Positions 18,011 through 27,173 of a stretch of DNA of 41,824 nucleotides are shown here, in pieces. Every line of letters begins with the position of its first letter. Within the stretch, counting starts at the first letter, position 1. Source of the stretch: JAGVSR01 sp046074825 (lineage in GTDB: Bacteria; Pseudomonadota; Alphaproteobacteria; Rhizobiales; Hyphomicrobiaceae); the NCBI GenBank assembly GCA_046074825.1, contig JBJTOZ010000133.1, positions 1 to 41,824 on the forward strand, read 5' to 3'. Position numbers and translations under genes: made by a program. A model generated the notes under the pieces. It ran no database searches, was not told the DNA's origin, and worked only from the letters and a program-made list of their open reading frames with translations.

Positions 18011-19039
18011 ATGAGCTTTAGAATTGCCGTCCTCGGAGCAACAGGCAACGTGGGCAGAGAAATGTTAAATGTTCTCGATGAACGCAACTTTCCGATTAAA
18101 GAAATTTATGCACTCGCGTCTCGACGATCTATTGGAACAGAAGTCACATTTGGAAATCGCTCTTTAAAATGTCAGGATTTAGAAAGCTTTGACTTCTCTA
18201 AGGCAGATATTTGTCTGATGTCTGCAGGCTCAGCGGTATCTAAAGAATGGGCTCCGCGCATTGGATCTCAAGGCTGCATCGTCATCGATAATTCTTCTTG
18301 TTGGCGATATGATCAAGATGTCCCTTTGATTGTTCCTGAGGTCAATCCTCACGCAATTAAAGATTATGCAAAGAAAAATATCATTGCGAACCCCAACTGT
18401 TCTACTGCCCAGATGGTCGTAGCCCTCAAACCTTTGCACGATTTTGCTAAGATCTTGAGAGTTGTGGTGTCGACCTATCAATCGGTTTCTGGTGCAGGAA
18501 AAGACGCTATGGATGAACTCTGGCATCAGACAAAATCAAAATATGTACCTGGAACAGAATTTGAATCTAAAAAGTTCACCAAGCAAATCGCTTTTAATTG
18601 CATTCCTCACATCGATGTTTTTATGGAGGACGGATATACAAAAGAAGAATGGAAAATGCTTGCTGAAACAAAAAAGATTCTAGATCCTAAAATTAAAGTT
18701 ACAGCGACCTGTGTGCGTGTCCCTGTCTTTGTAGGACATTCTGAATCAGTTAATATTGAGTTTGAAAAGCCAATAACTGTCGAAGAAGCAAGAGAACTTC
18801 TTAGAAATGCGCAAGGAATTCTCGTGGTTGATAAAAGAGAACCCGGAGGATACGTCACCCCTGTGGAAGCTGCAGGGGAATTTGCAACCTACGTCTCTCG
18901 TATTCGAGAAGATGCAACAGTAGAAAATGGGCTTGCAATGTGGATTGTTGCAGACAATCTTTTAAAGGGTGCGGCCCTTAATGCTGTTCAAATTGCAGAA
19001 GCGATGGTTGAGCAGCGTTTGCTAAAATCAGCGGCTTAA
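18011..19039 (+). CDS. asd: Aspartate-semialdehyde dehydrogenase
   Basis: A 342-residue enzyme that makes aspartate semialdehyde, the branch point for lysine/diaminopimelate, threonine and methionine. The NADP-binding loop GATGNVG lies at residues 9-15, the active-site cysteine is C130 in NPNCSTAQ, and SGAGKDAMDEL and VPVFVGHSESVNIEF match the family. AAGGAT lies about eight bases before the ATG. It stands between leuB and a convergent MarR-type regulator. Confidence 0.97.
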   Translation: MSFRIAVLGATGNVGREMLNVLDERNFPIKEIYALASRRSIGTEVTFGNRSLKCQDLESFDFSKADICLMSAGSAVSKEWAPRIGSQGCIVIDNSSCWRYDQDVPLIVPEVNPHAIKDYAKKNIIANPNCSTAQMVVALKPLHDFAKILRVVVSTYQSVSGAGKDAMDELWHQTKSKYVPGTEFESKKFTKQIAFNCIPHIDVFMEDGYTKEEWKMLAETKKILDPKIKVTATCVRVPVFVGHSESVNIEFEKPITVEEARELLRNAQGILVVDKREPGGYVTPVEAAGEFATYVSRIREDATVENGLAMWIVADNLLKGAALNAVQIAEAMVEQRLLKSAA

Positions 19040-19108
19040 TGAAGCTGCCATCTTTAAAAAAAACACAATACAATTTCGTCGAGGTTCTAAAGATCCGCAA
19101 ATTATTTT

Positions 19109-19585
19109 TTAGGGGCTTAAAAGCGAATTGTTCTCAAGGCCATTTAAAATAGTCTTTAAATCAGAGATAAAACGCTCTCTTTGTCCATCGGGAAATCTAG
19201 AGAGAATTGTTTCGTCTACGCTTCTTGCAACAGGTCCCGCTACCCTCAAAGCGATTGAGCCGTTTTCGGTCAGCTTTACAGAATATGCACGTGCATCCTG
19301 TTTTGTGCGTTGGCGATTTAAGAGCCCTTTATTAATAAGCCTTTTCACGATGTCGGCAAGTGTAGAGCGGTCAATTCCAGTCCTTTGAACAAGCGCTGTT
19401 TGACTTAGTCCTTCTTCTTTGGACACCACGAGAAGAACTGTAAACTGCAGTGCTGTGAGGAGACCATCCTTGATTTGGCCATCAAAAATTTCTGATGCTC
19501 TTTGATTAAGACGATGCAGCAAATGCATTGGTGAGGAAGAAAGATAAAAACCTCGACCATCCCGCAAGAGAAGATCATTAACCAT
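19109..19585 (-). CDS. MarR family transcriptional regulator
   Basis: A protein of about 158 residues with the MarR winged-helix layout: an N-terminal dimerisation helix (SSPMHLLHRLNQRASEIFD), then LTALQFTVLLVV, LSQTALVQRTGIDRSTLADIVKRLINKGLL as the helix-turn-helix, and a wing RQRTKQDARAYSVKLTENG. MarR proteins are dimeric DNA-binding repressors that often respond to small aromatic ligands or oxidants; the target here is unknown. The ATG at 19585 is preferred, with GGAAG eight bases upstream; a TTG at 19606 would add seven residues. It shares the strand with, and lies downstream of, the yciB pair. Confidence 0.9.
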   Translation of the reverse strand: MVNDLLLRDGRGFYLSSSPMHLLHRLNQRASEIFDGQIKDGLLTALQFTVLLVVSKEEGLSQTALVQRTGIDRSTLADIVKRLINKGLLNRQRTKQDARAYSVKLTENGSIALRVAGPVARSVDETILSRFPDGQRERFISDLKTILNGLENNSLLSP

Positions 19586-19718
19586 AAAGATGGCTTCCAC
19601 GTTCAATTAAGAAGAACGCAAAACTAAACAATTAATTTCGAATCAGAGCCTAAAGGAATTGGAATGGAAACAGTATAAGGGAAAGCGCGTAGTAGAACAG
19701 ACAAGCTTTTTTAAAAGT

Positions 19719-20303
19719 TCAGTGCGTTTCAGTGTTATTCTCATAACGCTTTAAAAGCCCAATTTGGGAAAGCGCGAACACCATTGTCAGTGGCATTATT
19801 CCAAAAACTTTAAAACTAACCCATGTATCCGTCGAAAAATTTCTCCAAACGGCCTCATTCATTACAGCAAGAAAGGCAAAGAAAATTCCCCACCGAAAGG
19901 TCAAATAACGCCAGCCTTCATCTGTGAGTTTCAGCATATCACCAAACAAATATCTCAGCAAAGAATGACCAAAAACAAGTCCACCTAAAAGAACAACAGA
20001 AAAAATCGAGTTAATAAATGTTGGTTTTAATTTTATGAATAAATCATCATGAAAGAAAAGTGTAAGCCCGCCAAAAACAGTAATAAAGAATGCCGTGAGA
20101 AGCGGCATGAGAGCAATTTTTCCAAAGAGAAATCGGGTAGCTATCAAAGATAAGATAGTCGCTAGGATAAAAGATCCTGTCCCCCAAAAGATACCCAACC
20201 GATAATTTGCTAAGAAGAATACAAGAAGAGGCCCCAATTCAAAGAATAATTTCCAACCCTGTAGGCTAGTATGAGGTGGATCTAAAGGAGGATGACCTTT
20301 CAT
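19719..20303 (-). CDS. yciB: YciB-type inner membrane protein, copy 1 (intracellular septation protein A family)
   Basis: A 194-residue integral membrane protein with about five hydrophobic helices. Family marks are FELGPLLVFFLANY near the N terminus, a central FGGLTLFFHDDLFIKLKPT, and LTDEGWRYLTFRWGIFFAFLAVMNEAVWRN. YciB proteins (formerly IspZ) are linked to envelope integrity and division; the biochemical function is unresolved. It is the more family-typical of two adjacent copies and lies downstream of ftsY, the usual alphaproteobacterial neighbour. Confidence 0.88.
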   Translation of the reverse strand: MKGHPPLDPPHTSLQGWKLFFELGPLLVFFLANYRLGIFWGTGSFILATILSLIATRFLFGKIALMPLLTAFFITVFGGLTLFFHDDLFIKLKPTFINSIFSVVLLGGLVFGHSLLRYLFGDMLKLTDEGWRYLTFRWGIFFAFLAVMNEAVWRNFSTDTWVSFKVFGIMPLTMVFALSQIGLLKRYENNTETH

Positions 20304-20419
20304 TTTTTATTTAATCCGCGTAAAATAAGAAGTAGATACCATTTGTTTATTCAGAGAATTAATATTTTTAAGAAAAATTGTGGTTTGTTAAAATGTGCCT
20401 CGCAAGTGATCAATGTATT

Positions 20420-21103
20420 TTACCTCTTACGCAGAGGATCTGATTTTACATGAGACACAGAAATTATGGAAGTTTCGCTATCAATACGATGAACGTTTTT
20501 ATGGTGTTTACTCATCCACTTAATTAATGCCCACGCGAAAAGAGCACTTAAAGGCATTATAAGAACAAGCTTAAAAGCAATCCAAACATTTATACCACTG
20601 AGTTCAATACCAAGCATTTCATACATCTGATTGTCATCAAATGTAAGCCGGACTACTTCATTAAGAACCGCGGTAACAATAAAGAAACAGGCGAAAGCGC
20701 GAGTGAATTTATCCCATCCTTCTTTGCTATAATGAAATGATTTGCCGAAGACATATTGAAAGAAATTGCGACCAATCCAAAGTCCAAAAAATAAAAAAAG
20801 AGCAAAAGCTAAATTAAACAGAGTTACTTTGATTTGAACCCACTTTGGGTCACCTGTTATAATTGTGAGCGATCCAAATAAAACAGTCACAGTCGAAGCG
20901 ATCAGAGGAAAAATGGGCGGGCGCTTAAAAACGTAATACATTAAACAAATGGAGAGTGCAGTGGTGAAAATAAGGGACCATGTGCCAGCATTTATCCCGT
21001 AAAGACCATTGACAATAAACATGGTGATGAGCGGACCAAATTCGCTCAAAAGGTTTACTGTTTGATGCGCATCAAAAGGATAAAAGGATTTTTTAGATTT
21101 CAT
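20420..21103 (-). CDS. YciB-type inner membrane protein, diverged copy 2
   Basis: A 227-residue protein with the same architecture as its neighbour: LLSEFGPLITMFIVNGLYG, then VLFGSLTIITGDPKWVQIKVTLFN in place of the neighbour's FGGLTLFF...LKPT stretch, and YSKEGWDKFTRAFACFFIVTAVLNEVVR matching LTDEGWRYLTFRW...MNEAVWRN. It has an insertion before the last membrane helix and a longer hydrophilic C-terminal tail. The two copies are clearly related but far diverged. It lies between ftsY (61 bases) and copy 1 (116 bases), on the same strand, so the three are likely transcribed together. Confidence 0.82.
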   Translation of the reverse strand: MKSKKSFYPFDAHQTVNLLSEFGPLITMFIVNGLYGINAGTWSLIFTTALSICLMYYVFKRPPIFPLIASTVTVLFGSLTIITGDPKWVQIKVTLFNLAFALFLFFGLWIGRNFFQYVFGKSFHYSKEGWDKFTRAFACFFIVTAVLNEVVRLTFDDNQMYEMLGIELSGINVWIAFKLVLIMPLSALFAWALIKWMSKHHKNVHRIDSETSIISVSHVKSDPLRKR

Positions 21104-21164
21104 AGAGATATCAATTCCTCTTCAACCTTACATTTGACCGTCATAAGTGACAAATTTATGATTT

Positions 21165-22112
21165 TTAGTGCCTTATGATAGCCTCAGCGTAGTCCTTAGC
21201 CGAAAAAGGTTGTAAGTCCTCAACATTTTCCCCAATTCCAATGGCATAAACTGGAATCTGATATTTTGCCGCAATGGCAACTAAAATTCCCCCGCGGGCT
21301 GTTCCATCAAGCTTAGTGATGATCAATCCACTAACCGCGGCATGTTTGCGGAAGATCTCGACCTGCTGGAGAGCATTTTGACCCGTTGTTGCATCCAACA
21401 CAAGCAAAACCTCGTGAGGAGCAGACACATCAATTTTTTTTAAAACTCTAACTACTTTTTCCAACTCCTCCATCAGAGCCTGCTTATTTTGAAGACGACC
21501 TGCTGTATCAATGAAAAGAATATCGACACCCTTTTGTTGGGCTTGCTTAAGAGCTTCATAGGCCAGGCTCGCTGAATCAGAGCCTAAGGGACTACTGATA
21601 ACCTCAGAGGATGTTCTGCTGCCCCAAACTTTTAACTGTTCTATGGCCGCTGCACGAAAGGTATCTCCTGCTGCCAACATCACCGATTTTCCTTGACACG
21701 AGAATTGAGCAGCTAATTTCCCAATTGTGGTAGTTTTGCCGCCTCCATTTACGCCTACAACTAAAATAACATGTGGTTTATTGGTAGGCATAATATGAAG
21801 AGTGCGTTCAACTGGCGTGAGGAGCCTTTCAATCTCTAAAGCCAATATTTTATGAATTTCATTTTCAGTAATATTTTTATCGTAGGAATTTTTTGAGATA
21901 GTATCAATAATCTGACTAGTTGCCTCCAACCCTAGATCGGCTTGCAAAAGTAAATCCTCCAAGTCCTGAAGAACTGATCGATCAATTTTACGTTTGCTAA
22001 TGACAGTACTAATACCTTCCGAAAGAAGCCTTGAGGTTTTAAGAAGGCCCTTTTTAAAGCGGACTAATAACTTATCAGGGGGTGAAAAAGTTTCTGTTAT
22101 TGGTTCATCCAT
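21165..22112 (-). CDS. ftsY: Signal recognition particle receptor FtsY
   Basis: The membrane-associated SRP receptor GTPase, partner of Ffh, which is also in the window. The 315-residue protein has a short N terminus without the long acidic A domain of E. coli, an N domain of about 100 residues, and a G domain with GVNGGGKT at residues 120-127, LAAGDTFRAAAIEQL, DILFIDTAGRLQNK, LLVLDATTGQNA, and ITKLDGTARGG. The compact form is common in alphaproteobacteria. It is followed by two yciB genes and preceded, 217 bases away, by dapF. Confidence 0.97.
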   Translation of the reverse strand: MDEPITETFSPPDKLLVRFKKGLLKTSRLLSEGISTVISKRKIDRSVLQDLEDLLLQADLGLEATSQIIDTISKNSYDKNITENEIHKILALEIERLLTPVERTLHIMPTNKPHVILVVGVNGGGKTTTIGKLAAQFSCQGKSVMLAAGDTFRAAAIEQLKVWGSRTSSEVISSPLGSDSASLAYEALKQAQQKGVDILFIDTAGRLQNKQALMEELEKVVRVLKKIDVSAPHEVLLVLDATTGQNALQQVEIFRKHAAVSGLIITKLDGTARGGILVAIAAKYQIPVYAIGIGENVEDLQPFSAKDYAEAIIRH

Positions 22113-22329
22113 AGGAGCCTGTGAAGAGGAACGTAAAATATTAAAACAAGCTTAGCTGTCACCTATTTTGTGGTCTTTTGAGATATATCCTTGGAGAAAA
22201 CTTTATAATATTCCGTAGGCTTAGGGGAAGTAACATAGGGACATTTAGCTCTTGCCGTGTCTTATGCTATCAAGAACTCTTATAGTCTTTTTTTTAATAT
22301 TACTCAAAATTTACCTTTAAACCATGGAA

Positions 22330-23172
22330 CTATGGCCAATCACCATCAAATTCATGCTCAACGGATCCTGTCATTAGAATACGGTTAGCTGAAGTCCACG
22401 AAATTTCAAGTGTTCCGCCAGGGAGAATAACTTTCAAAGTGCGTTCTAAAGAAAACTTTCTCATTCCAGCTATAGCTGCAGCACAAGCCGCAGTACCGCA
22501 CGCACGCGTTAGTCCAACACCGCGTTCCCAAGTTCTAATTTTTATCTTTTGTGGAGATTGAACTTCCGCTACTGTAATATTTGCTTTTTCTGGAAAAATT
22601 GGATGGTTTTCAAGCAGAGGACCAAACTTTGCAAGATTGCAGCTTTCCACATTTTTAACCCAGAAAATAGCGTGGGGGTTTCCAATATTGAGCACAGATG
22701 GAGTATGAATCCACGGCTCTTTCTCTTGATCAAAGTAGAAATCGATAGCTCTTGTATCTTCACGTGGTTCAGAAAGTGGAATCTCGCGCCAATGGAAATG
22801 TGGCTCCCCCATATCTACAGTTATGTGATCGATATCACGAACAAACACACTTATGAGTCCCGCTTTGGTTTCAAACTTCATTTCGGATTGGCCTGTTTTT
22901 TGACACTCTAGCCATCCGATACAACGTGTCCCATTTCCACAAGCAGAACTTTCCGTCCCATCTGAATTAAAAATTATAACAAAGGAGACAGTTCCATGAG
23001 AACGTGGATTATTAAGAACCATCAGTTGATCAAAATGCAGGCCTGGCACCGCAGCCATGGCCTTGACCTCTAATCCAGATAAGGTTCTTTCCTGTCCACG
23101 CAGATCAACAATAAGGATCTCGTTTCCCAACCCATTCATTTTGTAAAAATGTAGGCTCTTGTTTTCTTTCAT
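22330..23172 (-). CDS. dapF: Diaminopimelate epimerase
   Basis: A 280-residue cofactor-independent epimerase that converts LL- to meso-diaminopimelate, used for peptidoglycan and lysine. It has the two catalytic cysteines, C78 in SACGNGTRC and C225 in LTRACGTAACAA, the KMNGLGNEIL start, and NIGNPHAIFWV. Length is normal. In many alphaproteobacteria mtaB (a tRNA methylthiotransferase) lies between dapF and ftsY; here it is absent and the gap holds no recognisable remnant. AGAAG lies four bases before the ATG. Confidence 0.96.
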   Translation of the reverse strand: MKENKSLHFYKMNGLGNEILIVDLRGQERTLSGLEVKAMAAVPGLHFDQLMVLNNPRSHGTVSFVIIFNSDGTESSACGNGTRCIGWLECQKTGQSEMKFETKAGLISVFVRDIDHITVDMGEPHFHWREIPLSEPREDTRAIDFYFDQEKEPWIHTPSVLNIGNPHAIFWVKNVESCNLAKFGPLLENHPIFPEKANITVAEVQSPQKIKIRTWERGVGLTRACGTAACAAAIAGMRKFSLERTLKVILPGGTLEISWTSANRILMTGSVEHEFDGDWP

Positions 23173-23303
23173 GATACTTCTGTCATGTGATCGAGATACT
23201 TAAAAAAAATTATCTATCCTAGAAAAAGGTTTCAAATAATAACCGACAACAGGGGAGCCATCATCCGTTAAGATTAATTCAATATTGTTCGATAAGGCAA
23301 AAA

Positions 23304-24452
23304 ATGAAAGTACCAGTCACGCTAGCTTCCTTTTTTTTAATCCTACTGCAAATAAAATCAGCATTAGCAATACAGACAAACGCTCCATCGCCACTTAAAT
23401 CAAGTCAACTTAAAATTGAAGTGATCGCGAGAGGATTTTCGCATCCCTGGGGGATACAATTTCTTCCTGATGGGCGTATCTTGATATCGGAGAGAAAAGG
23501 CACTCTTCGCATAGTAACGCCGCTTGGAAATATTGGACCTCCAATCGAAGGAGTTCCTAATGTCGTTTTTAAAGACCAAGGCGGTTTATTAGACCTTCTC
23601 TTAGCAAAAGATTTTCAGAATTCTAAGACTTTATATTATACCTATGTACCCTCAAATTCAAAAGATGAGGTTTTCACAGCCATTGGCAAAGGGCAACTTG
23701 TACTTCAGAAAAACAACACAGGTGTATTAGAAAACACCACAGAGATCTTTCGCCAAGACCCTCCACTAAACACATGGCATCATTTTGGCTCCCGTCTTGT
23801 TTGGAGCCGTGATGGAAATTTATTTGTTACTTTGGGAGATCGCCTAGTTGGAAGATCTGAGGCACAGAATTCAAGGAATATGATTGGTAAAGTTGTTTTC
23901 ATTAAAACTGATGGCTCAGCAGCAATCAAAGAACCTGTGCATTCAGATTGGGATCCGCGTATATGGTCTATGGGCCATCGAAACGTTCAGGGAGCAGCTC
24001 TTCATCCAGAAAATGGTGAACTTTGGACAGTAGAACATGGACCTCAAGGAGGCGACGAACTAAACAAAGACGAACGGGGTAAAAATTATGGGTGGCCGAC
24101 CATTACCTATGGCCGAGAATATTCTGGTGAGGCCATAGGCGAGGGAACAATAAAAAGGGGTTTAGAGCAACCAATTTATTATTGGACCCCCTCAATCGCC
24201 ACCTCAAGTCTCATATTCTACACAGGTAATCTCTTTCCTGAATGGAAAGGAAATATTTTAGTTGGGGCTCTTAACGGGAAGAAAATAGCGCGTTTAATAC
24301 TTTCAAAGGAAAAAGTCATCCAAGAAGAAAGTCTTCTGACTGATTTTCGTCAAAGGATACGATCTCTAATTGAAGGTCCCGATGGCGCGTTGTGGATCCT
24401 TACAGATGACCCAAGCGAGGGGCAGATTATTCGCATCTCTCCTTCCCGCTAA
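23304..24452 (+). CDS. PQQ-dependent sugar dehydrogenase family protein (aldose dehydrogenase-like)
   Basis: A 382-residue exported protein with a signal peptide (hydrophobic core FFLILLQIKSALA). The beta-propeller shows HPWGIQFLPDGRILISERKG, GGLLDLLLAKDF, NTWHHFGSRLVWSRDGNLFVTLGDR, MGHRNVQGAALHP, and EHGPQGGDELN, the signatures of soluble quinoprotein glucose dehydrogenase and YliI/Asd-type enzymes. The histidine in NTWHHFGSR is a plausible catalytic base and MGHRN a plausible PQQ contact. These enzymes are periplasmic and bind calcium. The substrate is not predictable, and no PQQ synthesis genes are in the window. It converges with an EF-hand lipoprotein. Confidence 0.9.
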   Translation: MKVPVTLASFFLILLQIKSALAIQTNAPSPLKSSQLKIEVIARGFSHPWGIQFLPDGRILISERKGTLRIVTPLGNIGPPIEGVPNVVFKDQGGLLDLLLAKDFQNSKTLYYTYVPSNSKDEVFTAIGKGQLVLQKNNTGVLENTTEIFRQDPPLNTWHHFGSRLVWSRDGNLFVTLGDRLVGRSEAQNSRNMIGKVVFIKTDGSAAIKEPVHSDWDPRIWSMGHRNVQGAALHPENGELWTVEHGPQGGDELNKDERGKNYGWPTITYGREYSGEAIGEGTIKRGLEQPIYYWTPSIATSSLIFYTGNLFPEWKGNILVGALNGKKIARLILSKEKVIQEESLLTDFRQRIRSLIEGPDGALWILTDDPSEGQIIRISPSR

Positions 24453-24501
24453 AACTTGAGTTTCAATATTGGTAAAATTCTACAATACTCATCAACAATC
24501 G

Positions 24502-25029
24502 TCATCGGCGGCCAGGTCCCGTCTGAGACATATTAGGTGCTGCTGAATTTGCTGCAGGAGCATCAATTTGAAGAACTTGAACAGTTTCTGTGCGATCTAT
24601 TCTGCAATCACCGTTTTTATCAAGCACTTTAAAGGCAACGTTCTGCTTTCCTGCAAGTTCCTCAAATGGAACTTTACCATCCCCATTTAAATCGTAATAT
24701 CGAATATCAGCAACTTCAAAAAGTCTATCAATTTTTGCCATTTTCTGAAATTCTGATGAATCTAAAGTACCATCTCCATTTTCGTCAGATTCTTTAATCA
24801 GAGAAAGAGTGTAATTTTTCCACTCATCACAAGTGACGGTGCCATCCTTATCAAAATCCCACGTTTGGGCAGCAGCTATAAAAGTACGGTCCATATTTGA
24901 TCCTCCACCAAAAGGAGACTTGGCACCTGTGATGGACGGAAAAGAACCACAGCTTGCAAGTGCTAAACTTAAAAATATAAGAAGCAGAGGCTGAAGAGGA
25001 AGCCTGACGAGAGCCCGTGTTTTTGCCAT
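24502..25029 (-). CDS. EF-hand calcium-binding lipoprotein
   Basis: A predicted 175-residue lipoprotein. The signal sequence ends in the lipobox LASC, with lipidated C27. Four EF-hand loops follow, at residues 58-69 (DFDKDGTVTCDE), 82-93 (DENGDGTLDSSE), 113-124 (DLNGDGKVPFEE) and 137-148 (DKNGDCRIDRTE); the fourth has Cys where Gly is usual. The spacing suggests two EF-hand pairs. A Ca2+-binding or sensing role in the envelope follows from the domains. The ATG at 25029 gives a proper signal peptide; a TTG at 25056 is less likely. It ends in TGA and converges with a quinoprotein dehydrogenase, a calcium-using class. Confidence 0.88.
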   Translation of the reverse strand: MAKTRALVRLPLQPLLLIFLSLALASCGSFPSITGAKSPFGGGSNMDRTFIAAAQTWDFDKDGTVTCDEWKNYTLSLIKESDENGDGTLDSSEFQKMAKIDRLFEVADIRYYDLNGDGKVPFEELAGKQNVAFKVLDKNGDCRIDRTETVQVLQIDAPAANSAAPNMSQTGPGRR

Positions 25030-25484
25030 AAATATTATTCCAAGAAACCGAACCAAAAAATTAAAAAAATGGAATTTAAACTATTTCACACTGTTTCAGA
25101 TCTCACCTATGATCGTCTAAAATGCGACGGAGACAAGTATGTAAACTAAAAAAGAAGGCAGTTGCCACCAGGACAACATCTAGATTGACAGTGTCTTTGA
25201 AACAAAAAATCCCCCTACCTAGTCTAAAAAGTAACCACAGTAACCTTGATTGCTAAGACAAAACATAAAGTTGCGCAAAACTATAACGCTTTTCTAGTTC
25301 TACGAAGACTTTGTTGACATATCCTCGCTCTTATTGGAAAGAAGAGGGGTATTCCGGCACTGTTTATCAGAGCCGCCACCCGTAACCTTTATTTCACGCT
25401 CTTGAAGAGAGTGGAAGATGTGTACGGAGGTCACCATCCGACTTCGCGATGCGTTCTCGGGTGCATTTGTCTATGGGAATTTGA
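25030..25484. other. Intergenic region upstream of ffh
   Basis: This stretch of about 455 bases must hold the promoters of the EF-hand gene (minus) and ffh (plus). A TTGACA at 25314-25319 has no good -10 element at the right distance. An open frame of 36 codons, ATG at 25418 to TAA at 25526-25528, overlaps the ffh start in another frame. A palindrome CTCTTGAAGAG lies just upstream of it. I looked for SRP RNA here and found none of its conserved tetraloop region. Confidence 0.4.
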
Positions 25485-27068
25485 ATGTTTCAGAGTCTGA
25501 CCGAGGGACTATCAGGAGTTTTAGATAAGCTTCGAGGACGAAGCGCACTCACAGAAAACGACGTGAGTGAAGCTATGCGCGATGTCCGCCGCGCTTTGCT
25601 AGCCGCTGATGTCTCTCTTGAAGTTGTAAAGGATTTCACTGAAGGAGTGAAAACAAAGGCTGTAGGACAAAATCTGATACAGTCCGTGACGCCAGGCCAG
25701 ATGGTTGTTAAAATTGTACATGATGAACTTGTTCGCGTTTTAGGCACAGACACAGTCTCTATAAATTTAAATGCTCCTTCCCCCGTTGTTATACTCATGG
25801 TTGGCCTACAAGGATCAGGCAAAACAACCACAACTGCTAAAATAGGATATCGACTTTCACAGCGTGACCGAAAAAAAGTATTAATGGCCTCGCTTGATAC
25901 GTCCCGACCTGCTGCTCAAGAGCAACTTCGGATTTTAGGTGAGCAAACTGCCATAGCCACTCTTCCAAAACTTGAAGGTCAAACTCCTTTACAGATTGCA
26001 CTGCGTGCTAATGAAGCTGCAAAGCTTGGCTCCTATGATGTTCTTCTTCTCGATACGGCAGGCCGTATTACTATTGACAAGACACTTATGGATGAAGCCG
26101 CACAAATTAGTTTAGCAACAAAGCCACATGAAATTCTCCTCGTCGTTGATAGCCTAACAGGACAGGATGCCATCAACACAGCAAAAGCGTTCAATGAACA
26201 TTTGAATATAACAGGAACAATACTCACGCGTATTGATGGTGATGGGCGTGGCGGAGCTGCCTTATCTATGAGGGCAGTCACAGGAAAACCAATCAAGTTA
26301 ATGGGAGTTGGTGAAAAGTGGGATGCCTTAGAAGAATTTGATCCTAGAAGAATTGCTGGCCGCATCTTAGGAATGGGCGACATAGTGGGCCTTGTTGAGA
26401 AAGCTGCACAAAATGTCGACCTTCAAAAAGCAACGCAAATTGCGCAAAAATTAAAAAAAGGAGAATTTGATCTAGAGGATTTTGCGGAACAACTAAGACA
26501 AATTGAAAAGCTTGGCGGAGCAGGCGGAATTATGGGTATGCTCCCAGGGATCGGAAAACTAAAAAAACAAATTAGTGAGAGCAGCTTTAACAAAGACGCC
26601 ACCCATCAACGTGCCATTATTTCTTCTATGACCCCCCTTGAAAGGCGCGCTCCTAAAATATTGGACGCTAAAAGAAAGCGACGTATTGCGGCAGGGTCTG
26701 GAACACGGGTTGAAGAAGTTAACAAGCTTCTCAAAATGCATCGTCAAATGGCCGATATGATGAAGAGTATGGGAAAAAATACGGGGATGGGGATGATGTC
26801 CAAAATGGCCTCCTCACTTGGGATGAACTTACCCATTGGTCAGGCCCCAAGCGCGATCGATCTTTCAAAAATGAAAGAAGAAATTTCACAGCTCAATCCG
26901 AAAGCAGTTGAGCAACTCCCTATGGATCTTAAAACTTCCATCCAAAATGCTCTTTCAGGACTTGGAGGCCCATCTTCTCAAAAGCAATTTCTTGGGCTAG
27001 ATACCAAAGGTTTTCCCGAACTTAAAGGCAAACCTGATCTTAATAGGGACAAGAAAAATAAAGCATAA
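25485..27068 (+). CDS. ffh: Signal recognition particle protein Ffh
   Basis: The SRP GTPase that binds signal sequences of nascent membrane proteins and docks to FtsY. The 527-residue protein has an N domain, the G domain with GLQGSGKT at residues 107-114, DTSRPAAQEQL, VLLLDTAGRITID, and ILTRIDGDGRGGAAL, and a C-terminal M domain with FDLEDFAEQLRQI, MLPGIGKLKK, GSGTRVEEVNKLLK, and a methionine-rich stretch (MGMMSKMASSLGMNL). It is longer than the 450-residue E. coli protein through a C-terminal tail, as in other alphaproteobacteria. GGGA lies six bases before the ATG. rpsP and rimM follow on the same strand. Confidence 0.98.
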   Translation: MFQSLTEGLSGVLDKLRGRSALTENDVSEAMRDVRRALLAADVSLEVVKDFTEGVKTKAVGQNLIQSVTPGQMVVKIVHDELVRVLGTDTVSINLNAPSPVVILMVGLQGSGKTTTTAKIGYRLSQRDRKKVLMASLDTSRPAAQEQLRILGEQTAIATLPKLEGQTPLQIALRANEAAKLGSYDVLLLDTAGRITIDKTLMDEAAQISLATKPHEILLVVDSLTGQDAINTAKAFNEHLNITGTILTRIDGDGRGGAALSMRAVTGKPIKLMGVGEKWDALEEFDPRRIAGRILGMGDIVGLVEKAAQNVDLQKATQIAQKLKKGEFDLEDFAEQLRQIEKLGGAGGIMGMLPGIGKLKKQISESSFNKDATHQRAIISSMTPLERRAPKILDAKRKRRIAAGSGTRVEEVNKLLKMHRQMADMMKSMGKNTGMGMMSKMASSLGMNLPIGQAPSAIDLSKMKEEISQLNPKAVEQLPMDLKTSIQNALSGLGGPSSQKQFLGLDTKGFPELKGKPDLNRDKKNKA

Positions 27069-27173
27069 TAGATTTTAAAACCGAATATCTTAATGCGAAA
27101 TAAGAATGTAATGTGAAAACTATAAAACTTAATAAAAATAAAAACTAAAATTACTTAGGAAAGGAAATTGAGT

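Noticed and set aside
25310..25484. SRP RNA or a clear sigma-70 promoter before ffh
   Set aside because: The conserved SRP RNA loop and asymmetric-loop sequence are absent, and the TTGACA at 25314 has no fitting -10 box at 16-18 bases.
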